From Pseudoflavonifractor intestinihominis (lineage in GTDB: Bacteria; Bacillota; Clostridia; Oscillospirales; Oscillospiraceae), in contig NZ_JBBMFK010000003.1 of NCBI RefSeq assembly GCF_040096055.1, positions 1 through 64,000 on the forward strand: DNA of 64,000 bases. The letters run 5' to 3'. Shown piece after piece: positions 24,168-30,793 of the stretch. A program made the position numbers and the translations under genes. The number at the start of each line of letters is the position of its first letter. The first letter of the stretch is position 1. Under the pieces are notes generated by a model. That model saw only the letters and a list, made by a program, of their open reading frames with translations. It ran no database searches and was not told where the DNA came from.

Positions 24168-25940
24168 TTATCTGGCTGGGGTTTTCATACTGTCCTTGAG
24201 GGCCTGCTTGGCCTGCTGGCGCTCCTGCACTTTTTTCTGCAAATCCAGCGCGTCAAACACTTTGCGTTTGACCTCACTGGTGGTAGGCAGGCGAACATTG
24301 GGAAAATACTCCTTCAGCTCCGTGCTGGTAAAGATATACTTCTGTTCCGGTTCAGGCTTTTCCTTGACGATGGAGGCGATTTTTTTCGTGTCCAGCGGTG
24401 CGGGTGCCTTTTCCTCACCTTGGGCCGGGGCCTGCGGGGTGGACGACGGTGCTTTCGCGGGAGGGGCTTTGGCGGCGGCCTTTTCCGCCTCCTGCGCCGC
24501 CCGGCTGGCCTCCTTCAGCTGGGTAGCCTGCTCCAATGTGGGGGAATGGCCGCTGTCCTCGATAAAGTCCGCAACCTTGCCCTGTTCCTCCGGTTTCAAG
24601 TAGGATAGCTCTACCGCCGTATTGAACGCCAGCTTTTTATCGTCCACGCGCTTTTTCAGCTCCGGCACAAGGGAGTCGATGCGGACAAGGCGGTTGACCT
24701 GGTTGCGGCTCATCCCCATGTCCTCGGCCACAATCTGGTCGGTGCGCTTGCTAGGGCCGGTGAGCTGGTCCATTTTGGAACGACGGCCCGCCTTGCGGGC
24801 CAGCGCCTCCATCTTCATCTTGGCGGCGCGGGCCAGCTCTGAGGTGGGAATATCCTGACGGTGCAGGTTGCCGTCCACGCACTCGATCTGGGCGTCGTTG
24901 GTGTCCACCTGCTCGATGATGACCGGGACAGGGTAATTCAGCTGCTTGGCAATGTCATGGCGGCGGTGGCCGGAGATCAGCTCCAGACCGCCGCCCTCAC
25001 GGGGACGGGCCTTGACAGGCTCGTTGATGCCGTTGGCCTTGATGGAGTCAAACAGCTCCTTGTAGTCGTCCACCTCGCGGTTGACGGTAAAGGGATGGTC
25101 CAGAAAATCAAAGAAATAGTCGGGATGCAGGCGGATGGAAAAGCCCTCGCCCTCTTGGGGGATAGGCAGGTCCTTCAGCGCCTTTTCGTCTGGTTTTTCC
25201 AGACGGTCTGCAAAAATCTGTGTGATTTTTACACCCTTAACCGGGTCTTTCGCCGCCTCTGCGGTTTTCGGTGGGACGGCGGCAGGTGTGGTCTTGGTAT
25301 CCGGTATCTTGGATTGCTCGGCGGGGTTTTTGCCGTCAGCGGCAGGCGGGGCCTTGGTATCCGGTGCCTTGGCCGGTTCGGCGGGTTTCTTGGCGTCAGC
25401 CGTAGGCGCAGCCTTGGCATCCGGCCCCTTGGGTGGCTCGGTGGGTTTCTTGGCATCAGCCGCAGGCGGGGCCTTAGCATCTGGTGCCTTGGCTGGCTCA
25501 GTGGGTTTCTTGGCATCAGCCTCAGGCGCAGCCTTAGTATCCGGTGCCTTGGCTGGCTCGGTGGGTTTCTTGGTATCAGCGGTGGGCGGAGTCTTGGTAT
25601 CCGGCGCTTTGGGTGGCTCGGTGGGTTTCTTGGCGTCAGTCGTAGGCGGAGTCTTGGTATCCGGCCCCTTGGCTGGCTCGGCGGGTTTCTTACTGTCAGC
25701 CGCAGGCGCAACCTTGGCATCCGGTCCCTTGGCCGGTCCAGCGGGTTTCTTACCGTCAGCGGCGGGCGGAGTCTTGGTATCCGGCCCCTTGGCTGGCTCG
25801 GTGGGTTTCTTGGCGTCAGCGGCAGGCGCGGCTTTGGCATCTGGCGCCTTGGCCGGTTCGGCGGGTTTAGGGGGAGAATGGGATTGACTGTTGGAAGAGA
25901 AAAGTGTGTTCTGATTGGGGATTTCTTTGTTCTCGGGCAT
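24168..25940 (-). CDS. ParB-like partition/transcription protein with a Pro/Ala/Lys repeat arm
   Basis: Residues about 20-207 are a low-complexity arm of roughly nine 20-residue repeats (PDAKAAPAADAKKPTEPAKG-type). A ParB/Srx-like domain follows (about 265-365) with the GLELISGHRRHDIAKQL motif (near 325), then a helix-turn-helix (MGMSRNQVNRLVRI, near 410) and a coiled C-terminal part. ParB proteins bind palindromic sites and help segregation or element maintenance. No ParA was found in the window. ATG at 25940 follows AAGGAGG. The palindrome GTCCCAACTTGGGAC is a possible binding site, untested. Confidence 0.87.
   Translation of the reverse strand: MPENKEIPNQNTLFSSNSQSHSPPKPAEPAKAPDAKAAPAADAKKPTEPAKGPDTKTPPAADGKKPAGPAKGPDAKVAPAADSKKPAEPAKGPDTKTPPTTDAKKPTEPPKAPDTKTPPTADTKKPTEPAKAPDTKAAPEADAKKPTEPAKAPDAKAPPAADAKKPTEPPKGPDAKAAPTADAKKPAEPAKAPDTKAPPAADGKNPAEQSKIPDTKTTPAAVPPKTAEAAKDPVKGVKITQIFADRLEKPDEKALKDLPIPQEGEGFSIRLHPDYFFDFLDHPFTVNREVDDYKELFDSIKANGINEPVKARPREGGGLELISGHRRHDIAKQLNYPVPVIIEQVDTNDAQIECVDGNLHRQDIPTSELARAAKMKMEALARKAGRRSKMDQLTGPSKRTDQIVAEDMGMSRNQVNRLVRIDSLVPELKKRVDDKKLAFNTAVELSYLKPEEQGKVADFIEDSGHSPTLEQATQLKEASRAAQEAEKAAAKAPPAKAPSSTPQAPAQGEEKAPAPLDTKKIASIVKEKPEPEQKYIFTSTELKEYFPNVRLPTTSEVKRKVFDALDLQKKVQERQQAKQALKDSMKTPAR
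25320..25880 (-). repeat. 60-bp tandem repeats inside the ParB-like gene
   Basis: About nine imperfect copies with exact 60-base period keep the reading frame, each encoding a 20-residue Pro/Ala/Lys unit. Third positions and a few codons vary between copies, so they are not a recent expansion. Confidence 0.85.
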
Positions 25941-25977
25941 TGAATACCTCCTTTTTGTTCCCGGATAGCAAAAATGC

Positions 25978-25992
25978 GTCCCAACTTGGGAC
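25978..25992. repeat. Dispersed palindrome copy 10
   Basis: GTCCCAACTTGGGAC with GC extensions; on the minus strand followed by GCATTTTTGC. It lies 57 bases beyond the repA stop and ahead of the ParB-like gene. Confidence 0.9.
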
Positions 25993-26048
25993 GCAAAACG
26001 AAAGGCAGTATGCAGTTTTGCTGACTTCACCTCCTACGCCTGCTGGCT

Positions 26049-27017
26049 TTACTGCCCGTATAGGTCATGCTGTACCTCGGCCTGAAAGTAATGCCCGATG
26101 GTAACGGGGGCATTATACAGGGCGGTCAGCAGATACCCTCGGATATTGCGGATCTTGGTGGTGTTCTCCCTCATGCGGTCAAAGACATACTCGATATGGG
26201 ACTGCTCCAGCCGCCAGAAACGGTCCTTTACCGCCTCAATGGGAATCTCGCCGCCTCCAATGCGGATGGTAGGGCTGGTGCTGCAAAGCGTGTCGGTGAT
26301 AAGGTCGAGGATTGCATCTACTTCCTCATAGCCGTACTGCTCTGCAAGCCTCTGGTACTCGATGTTCTCTTTCACTTCTTCTCTGACCTCGCATCTATCC
26401 ATCTGTCGTACTGCGATGCTTTGGGATGGATAGATAGATGGATCAAGATAACTATTTTCAGGATAGATTATATTATTATAACTTCCGTCGGATTTTCCGA
26501 AGTCTGCACTTCCGTTTTTCCGAAGTCTTGAAGTCTGGTTTTCCGCAGTCAAGACTTCTGATATTCCGAAGTCTTGACTTCCGGTTTTCAGAAGTCTGGG
26601 GTACGGTTCCTCCGGCTCGGGGGGCGGTGCTGGCGGCTGGGGGATCTCGGCGGTAGTAAACTGCTTGACGTAGATTTTGGCTGGACGGCCTTGGCCCTGC
26701 TTGACGCGCTCGATCAGGCCGATGCCCTTGCCGGTATCCAGCTCGGCCAGCAGCTTGACGGCTTTATCATGCCCGCAGTTCAGGTCGGCTTGTATCTCGT
26801 CCAGAGGATAGTAAATATAAACGCGGCCCAGCTCGTCATACCAGCCGTTTCGGGAGGACAGGCCCATACGGTCCAGCAGCAGCCCATAAAGCAGTTTGGC
26901 GTCCGTGGACAGCCCCTTGAATTGCTGGCCGGTAATCAGCAGCCGGGGGATGCGGTAGTAGCTGAAAGCATCCGACTGACCGCCGTAGAAATAATCAAAA
27001 GAAATTGCTTGGCTCAT
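26049..27017 (-). CDS. repA: Replication initiator protein A, RepA_N family
   Basis: The N-terminal winged-helix domain (SFDYFYGGQSDAFSYYRIPRLLI... GLSTDAKLLYGLLLDRMGLS) is diagnostic of RepA_N. A spacer region near residues 137-175 is encoded by the 23-bp iterons, and a C-terminal domain follows. ATG at 27017 lies seven bases after GGAGG. RepA_N proteins start theta replication of plasmids and allow some conjugative elements to replicate after excision. Confidence 0.93.
   Translation of the reverse strand: MSQAISFDYFYGGQSDAFSYYRIPRLLITGQQFKGLSTDAKLLYGLLLDRMGLSSRNGWYDELGRVYIYYPLDEIQADLNCGHDKAVKLLAELDTGKGIGLIERVKQGQGRPAKIYVKQFTTAEIPQPPAPPPEPEEPYPRLLKTGSQDFGISEVLTAENQTSRLRKNGSADFGKSDGSYNNIIYPENSYLDPSIYPSQSIAVRQMDRCEVREEVKENIEYQRLAEQYGYEEVDAILDLITDTLCSTSPTIRIGGGEIPIEAVKDRFWRLEQSHIEYVFDRMRENTTKIRNIRGYLLTALYNAPVTIGHYFQAEVQHDLYGQ
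26493..26607. repeat. Five 23-bp iterons within repA (probable replication origin)
   Basis: Five units start at 26493, 26516, 26539, 26562 and 26585, each close to TTTTCCGAAGTCT in its first 13 bases. The period is exactly 23 bases, not a multiple of three, so the repeats encode different residues each time and must be kept for DNA-level reasons. An AT-rich stretch (26455-26482) lies next to them and could be the melting site. RepA_N origins are known to lie inside rep. Confidence 0.85.
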
Positions 27018-27029
27018 GTTATCACCTCC

Positions 27030-27063
27030 ATTTGGCCATGAAAAAAGAGCCAAATATTGGCTC
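27030..27063 (-). promoter_or_regulatory. Terminator/attenuator ahead of repA
   Basis: On the minus strand GAGCCAA-TAT-TTGGCTC is followed by six T, a complete intrinsic terminator ending 24 bases before the repA start. The 3' arm (ATTTGGC) can also pair with GCCAAAT (27030-27036), just before the GGAGG site, giving two exclusive structures. Confidence 0.65.
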
Positions 27064-27070
27064 AGAGGCA

Positions 27071-27098
27071 TTGTGTACTGAGTAAATTCTGATATAAT
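27071..27098 (+). promoter_or_regulatory. Promoter of the three-gene cassette
   Basis: TTGTGT (27071-27076) and TATAAT (27093-27098) are 16 bases apart, in the AT-rich gap between repA and the rightward genes. Confidence 0.65.
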
Positions 27099-27159
27099 AA
27101 GTTTAATAGTTCGCTGTTATATAAATAGGTGGCAATAGAAACATGCTGGGGGAACTAAA

Positions 27160-27636
27160 ATGGAAACTGTAAAGGGAAAATTATTTCAAGAAATTTCAAC
27201 TAAACGGGTATTATCTATTTGCTATCAAGCTGATGAAAACTATTATGATTTGATTCGCAATGCTCAACGCCAAGGATTTCGACAAATAATAATTACTTCT
27301 GATATAATGCTGGGCCTTTGCGAACACTTTTTACTAGAGAAAAATATAGAAATTTTGTCATTTGATTTTTTAGTCGAAGATGACGAATTAGATGAAACGA
27401 TTAAATCAATGCTCAGTTCCCTTTATCAAAATAAAGCATATTGGTCTGTCCTTCGACGCTATATGGAGTTTCTTCAAAAAGAAGATTCAATTGATATTAA
27501 GTCCACCCTTTTTATGGAGAAACCGTCAGGAGAACATTTTTCTCTCTATGTTAATGGAATTTTTACAGCATCTAGGCAGTACTACAAGAAAATTTCGGAT
27601 TTTTTGAGTGAGTATATTGCGAGGTGCTTAGGATGA
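27160..27636 (+). CDS. Cassette protein A, unknown function, 158 aa
   Basis: A soluble alpha/beta protein with an N-terminal strand-helix pattern (RVLSICYQADENYYDLIRNAQRQGFRQIIITSDIMLGL) that could be a Rossmann-like or small hydrolase fold, and an acidic middle. No catalytic motif was recognised. ATG follows GGGGGAA by five bases. The stop overlaps the start of the next gene as ATGA. GC content is around 30 percent, very different from the transfer genes. Confidence 0.75.
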   Translation: METVKGKLFQEISTKRVLSICYQADENYYDLIRNAQRQGFRQIIITSDIMLGLCEHFLLEKNIEILSFDFLVEDDELDETIKSMLSSLYQNKAYWSVLRRYMEFLQKEDSIDIKSTLFMEKPSGEHFSLYVNGIFTASRQYYKKISDFLSEYIARCLG

Positions 27637-28277
27637 AAATTCCATTTAGCGTCCAGACCGCAATTAAAGCAATTTTAATTCCACTTATAGCAGTAGTAGG
27701 TTTAAACGTCCTAAATATTTTTGATTATGTGACAATTGTCCCACAAGAGTATAAATTTGAATTTGGATTAACCATATATTTAGCCATCTGTGAAGCAATT
27801 TGGGAAGGTATCAAGAGAAAATGCTCCAGTTTGTGCGCCACCATAAATTGCATTTTCTATACAAAAGAAGAGGAAAAAACCATAAAAAATACCCCAACGA
27901 TAATTTGTGGTGCATCCACAATGAATGTTTCAAAAATTAAATGTCAGATACTTTTAAATGGTAATCCCGACTATCTATATAAATCTAAATTGCAGTTTAG
28001 TCTACCTGAGTGGTTATCCTCTCAGGTGCCATCCAGTAATAGAGTGTTAAAATATGAGAATAATTTGCTCACATTTCACTTTGATAGGGTTATTGTAAAT
28101 AATGGACAAAAAAGCATATCAATCAGCCAAATTATAGAAATCCCATTTATCCAGAATGCAGACGATGAATTTTTGTCTATTACTCTGCGCCCCCAATTAC
28201 TTCTTGACGGTTTTGCTAAATGGTTGGTTTGTTTCGATACAAATGAAATTAAGATTTGCAATAGGGAGGTACATTAA
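27633..28277 (+). CDS. Cassette protein B, two-pass membrane protein, 214 aa
   Basis: Two N-terminal hydrophobic segments (about 10-35, AIKAILIPLIAVVGLNVLNIF, and 48-62) precede a beta-rich soluble domain of about 140 residues with no recognised motif. The ATG at 27633 lies eight bases after GAGG and overlaps the stop of gene A; a GTG nine bases earlier lacks proper spacing. It ends one base into gene C (TAATG). It may anchor a complex to the membrane. Confidence 0.75.
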   Translation: MKIPFSVQTAIKAILIPLIAVVGLNVLNIFDYVTIVPQEYKFEFGLTIYLAICEAIWEGIKRKCSSLCATINCIFYTKEEEKTIKNTPTIICGASTMNVSKIKCQILLNGNPDYLYKSKLQFSLPEWLSSQVPSSNRVLKYENNLLTFHFDRVIVNNGQKSISISQIIEIPFIQNADDEFLSITLRPQLLLDGFAKWLVCFDTNEIKICNREVH

Positions 28278-29242
28278 TGCCTAATTTATCTACAACTACA
28301 TGGGTCGACGAAAAAACGACGAGTTTACAGGAAGTTGAACGATTACTTACTTCTCCGCATGATGATGAACGATCTAGTACATCTCTTAGTTACATTAATT
28401 GGAATGTTGAAAAATCTTTAGAACACGACTGCACCTTAAAATTTAATGGGAAAGAAACGACATTTAATTGCTTTCGGTATTCTTTTGAACAATTCTCGGT
28501 AGGGATGGAAGATGATAAAGTAAAAAAAGAAGGCTATATAATTCCATATTTATGTAATGACAAAATCCGATATATAGTCACAAGAAATACGGGGGCAATG
28601 ACAATGCTCCGAAAATTATTAGCTTACAGCGGAAAAAATGAAATTAAGAAAAGTCCTCTAAATTTAACAGACGATTTGTTTGTTTGGCTAATCAGTAAAG
28701 TATACAAAGGAGAAAATATATTCGTCAGTGAAAGTGAAGATCTTCAAAATTTAACTATTGATTCTATTCGAGGGATAAAGGGGGACACTGAGGACTTATT
28801 AACCAAAGTCAGTGCCGTTGGAGAATCAGTGATAAATATAATCAGTACACTTTCTTTTTTGCTTGAAAGCCAAAACCTCAATCAGATCAAATTGGCTATC
28901 AACTATGGAAAACATGAAAATATTGATATGGCTTTAAGTATAAAGAACGTTGTTTCTTGCGATTTTATACGTTATCAAGGAGAATACTTAAGTTTTGAAA
29001 ATGAAGATGAACGTATAGCAACTTTATTTGTAATGCTTTACATGGAAATACTACCAATTATTATACAAACATATGTTAGTGAAATCGAAAACAATCAATG
29101 GGGCGGCGGTAAATCTGTGGATTTTTTGAAACAAGTTGCGGAGGATCTCTCAGGAAAAGTGAAAAAACGAGTAGAAGATTTAACTAATGAGTCAAACCAA
29201 TTTTACCATTCTTTGAAAGGGGATTCCATGGAAACGGAATAA
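28277..29242 (+). CDS. Cassette protein C, unknown function, 321 aa
   Basis: A soluble protein with an N-terminal low-complexity Thr/Ser/Glu segment, a middle domain (YIIPYLCNDKIRYIVTRNTGAMTMLRKLLAY), and a C-terminal helical part with hydrophobic runs (ATLFVMLYMEILPIIIQTYV) and a charged end. No known enzyme motif. ATG follows GGGAGG by six bases. Codon use is AT-rich like its partners. A defence or exclusion role is only inferred from the cassette's position and composition. Confidence 0.75.
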   Translation: MPNLSTTTWVDEKTTSLQEVERLLTSPHDDERSSTSLSYINWNVEKSLEHDCTLKFNGKETTFNCFRYSFEQFSVGMEDDKVKKEGYIIPYLCNDKIRYIVTRNTGAMTMLRKLLAYSGKNEIKKSPLNLTDDLFVWLISKVYKGENIFVSESEDLQNLTIDSIRGIKGDTEDLLTKVSAVGESVINIISTLSFLLESQNLNQIKLAINYGKHENIDMALSIKNVVSCDFIRYQGEYLSFENEDERIATLFVMLYMEILPIIIQTYVSEIENNQWGGGKSVDFLKQVAEDLSGKVKKRVEDLTNESNQFYHSLKGDSMETE

Positions 29243-29264
29243 AATGAGTCCGTTTTCGTTTTTA
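29232..29264 (+). terminator. Terminator of the three-gene cassette
   Basis: AAACGGA and TCCGTTT pair across a 10-base loop, with a T-rich tail (TTCGTTTTTAT) right after the stop. Confidence 0.75.
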
Positions 29265-29430
29265 TAAAAAATTGTATATAATCCAATAATTGGTGTTTTG
29301 TTGGGGGGGTATCATATAATTCAAATGCGTCACATCATCTAAACTTGCTGTTTGGTTGGCAAGAGGGGCTGGATTTGGCTCTATGGCACAATATTGGTCC
29401 GACGAGTTTCTTCAAAACGATTTTAAATCC

Positions 29431-29445
29431 GTCCCAACTTGGGAC
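29431..29445. repeat. Dispersed palindrome copy 11
   Basis: GTCCCAACTTGGGAC, the last copy and the one nearest the right junction; none was found beyond it. Confidence 0.9.
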
Positions 29446-29447
29446 AC

Positions 29448-29485
29448 AAAAAAAGGGGGGCGTTCACACGGAACGCCCCCCTTTT
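29448..29485. terminator. Bidirectional terminator near the right end
   Basis: An 11-bp perfect GC-rich stem (GGGGGGCGTTC and complement, loop of 5) has an A run before it and TTTT after it. Confidence 0.8.
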
Positions 29486-29533
29486 GGGAGTGCTGAGATG
29501 GCAGGGATATGCCGATTTCATCATAGAAAAGGG

Positions 29534-29567
29534 AAAAGGCTTGTTTTCTCACGAAAACAAGCCTTTT
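29534..29567 (-). terminator. Terminator downstream of tRNA-Ala
   Basis: A 15-bp perfect stem (AAAAGGCTTGTTTTC and complement) with a 4-base loop sits 10 bases beyond the tRNA 3' end; TTTTCCC follows on the minus strand. Confidence 0.8.
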
Positions 29568-29577
29568 GCGTACCCTT

Positions 29578-29655
<78 letters not shown>

Positions 29656-29674
29656 ATTCTTCCAAAAACGGAAG

Positions 29675-29704
29675 TTTATAGGGTACGCGGTATGAAGTTG
29701 TCGA
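29675..29704 (-). promoter_or_regulatory. Promoter of the intact tRNA-Ala
   Basis: On the minus strand TCGACA (29699-29704) and TATAAA (29675-29680) are 18 bases apart, inside the 90-bp segment between the two repeats. Confidence 0.5.
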
Positions 29705-29745
29705 TTGTTGGTTGCTCATTGGGGGCATACTTTTAATTTATCAGG

Positions 29746-29769
29746 CTCCCAGCTGAGCTATACCCCCAT
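29746..29769 (-). pseudogene. Truncated 5' fragment of tRNA-Ala (24-bp direct repeat)
   Basis: This segment equals the 5' end of the intact tRNA through the D arm, then turns into unrelated sequence. It lies behind the strongest promoter of the locus, so it looks like the original start of the chromosomal tRNA gene, cut by a 90-bp insertion or by recombination. Confidence 0.8.
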
Positions 29770-29812
29770 GATTGACTTGTGGTCCGCGCTTGTCCCGTGC
29801 GGAACGAATGTA

Positions 29813-29841
29813 ATAATACCAGAGGCGGCCGGAATTGTCAA
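29813..29841 (-). promoter_or_regulatory. Strong promoter in front of the tRNA-Ala fragment
   Basis: On the minus strand TTGACA (29836-29841) and TATTAT (29813-29818) are 17 bases apart; the start would be about 40 bases ahead of the truncated tRNA. Confidence 0.8.
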
Positions 29842-29897
29842 GCGTAAATTTCAGAAATGCGAAAAAATCTTTTTCCTCTCCACCTCCTCCGGCCTGA

Positions 29898-29926
29898 TTG
29901 ATTTTTCCACGGTGCTGGCCTATAAT
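29898..29926 (+). promoter_or_regulatory. Promoter of the HAD phosphatase gene
   Basis: TTGATT (29898-29903) and TATAAT (29921-29926), 17 bases apart. The predicted leader of about 140 bases holds GC-rich hairpins. Confidence 0.7.
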
Positions 29927-30074
29927 AAAGGTCCCGGCGGAAGGCATCCCGCCGCCGGGAGCGCGCCCGACGTCCCGCCCTCCGGGCGGCCGCCAGCGGC
30001 TGCGGCGTCCCCCGCCTGCCGGGGGGAACATTACTCTATCTGCGCCGCCCAGCGCGGCGGAACGGGGGATTTAC

Positions 30075-30737
30075 ATGAGATATCATACCGCGGTCTTTGA
30101 CCTGGACGGCACCCTTCTGAACACCCTCCAGGACCTGGCCGACAGCACCAATTACGCCCTCGCGGTCAACGGCCTGCCCGGCCGCAACCTGGACGAGGTC
30201 CGCTGTTTTGTGGGCAACGGCGTGGGCAAGCTCATCGCCCGGGCTGTGCCCGAGGGCACGCCGGAGGCCCTGACCGCCAAATGCCTCAGCGATTTCCGGG
30301 CCCACTACTTTATTAATATGGAGAACAAGACCGCTCCCTACCCCGGCATCACGGAGATGCTCTCCCGCCTGGGCCAGGAGGGTTTCCATCTGGCCATCGT
30401 GTCCAACAAGTTCGACAGCGCCGTCAAGGGCCTGTGTCAGACCTACTTTGAGGGGTTGATCCCGGTGGCCATCGGCGAGTCCCAGGGCGTGGCCCACAAG
30501 CCCGCCCCCGACACTGTGTTCAAGGCCCTTCAGGAGCTGGGCGTACCCGCCGAGGGGGCCGTGTACATCGGCGACTCCGACGTGGACATCGCCACCGCCC
30601 GCAACGCGGGCCTGCCCTGCATCTCGGTGAGCTGGGGCTTCCGGGACAGGGACTTCCTCCTCTCCCACGGCGCCACGGAGATCGTCTCCAACCCCCAGGA
30701 GCTCTACGCCGCCCTCACCGACGAGAAAGAGCGCTGA
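30075..30737 (+). CDS. HAD-family phosphatase, phosphoglycolate phosphatase-like
   Basis: The 220-residue protein has motif I DLDGTLLNT (residues 9-17), a helical cap domain, motif II SNKF, the conserved Lys in AHKPAPD, and motif IV GDSDVDIATARNAG. Length and order fit the Gph/PgmB branch, which removes phosphate from small sugar or glycolate phosphates in the cytosol. ATG at 30075 follows GGGGGA. The longer upstream frame is GC-rich non-coding leader. It stands alone between its promoter and a terminator. Confidence 0.9.
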   Translation: MRYHTAVFDLDGTLLNTLQDLADSTNYALAVNGLPGRNLDEVRCFVGNGVGKLIARAVPEGTPEALTAKCLSDFRAHYFINMENKTAPYPGITEMLSRLGQEGFHLAIVSNKFDSAVKGLCQTYFEGLIPVAIGESQGVAHKPAPDTVFKALQELGVPAEGAVYIGDSDVDIATARNAGLPCISVSWGFRDRDFLLSHGATEIVSNPQELYAALTDEKER

Positions 30738-30750
30738 ACCAGGGAGTATA

Positions 30751-30789
30751 AAACGCGCGGAACCGCTTTACCGGTTCCGCGCGTTTTTT
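30751..30789. terminator. Bidirectional terminator between HAD and DUF362 genes
   Basis: A 15-bp perfect stem (AAACGCGCGGAACCG and complement) is followed by T on the plus strand and preceded by A. Confidence 0.85.
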
Positions 30790-30793
30790 CTCG

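Larger units (their letters stand above)
1..29577. mobile_element. Integrative and conjugative element (partial, left end outside window)
   Basis: A contiguous block holds a full type IV transfer set (relaxase, MobC, PcfB, VirD4, Maff2 protein, VirB6, PrgI, VirB4, NlpC/P60 hydrolase), RepA_N and ParB-like replication/partition genes, a tyrosine recombinase and a sigma/HTH pair. This gene order is typical of Tn1549-like and C. difficile CTn-type elements. The right edge is placed at the 3' end of tRNA-Ala (29578), the usual target of such elements; the eleventh element-specific palindrome at 29431 shows the element reaches at least that far. No matching tRNA 3' repeat was found at the left edge, so the left boundary is not visible. 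The right boundary is inferred, not proven. Confidence 0.85.
29265..29577. other. Right-end region of the element
   Basis: About 310 bases hold no convincing gene. They contain palindrome copy 11 and two strong hairpins listed separately, and run up to the tRNA 3' end. Confidence 0.5.

Noticed and set aside
25320..25880. CRISPR-like reading of the regular 60-bp repeats
   Set aside because: Repeats are back-to-back without unique spacers and stay in the frame of a ParB-like protein.
29656..29745. The 90-bp segment as a complete mobile element
   Set aside because: It is far too short to be autonomous; a scar, promoter insertion or tRNA duplication are the options kept.
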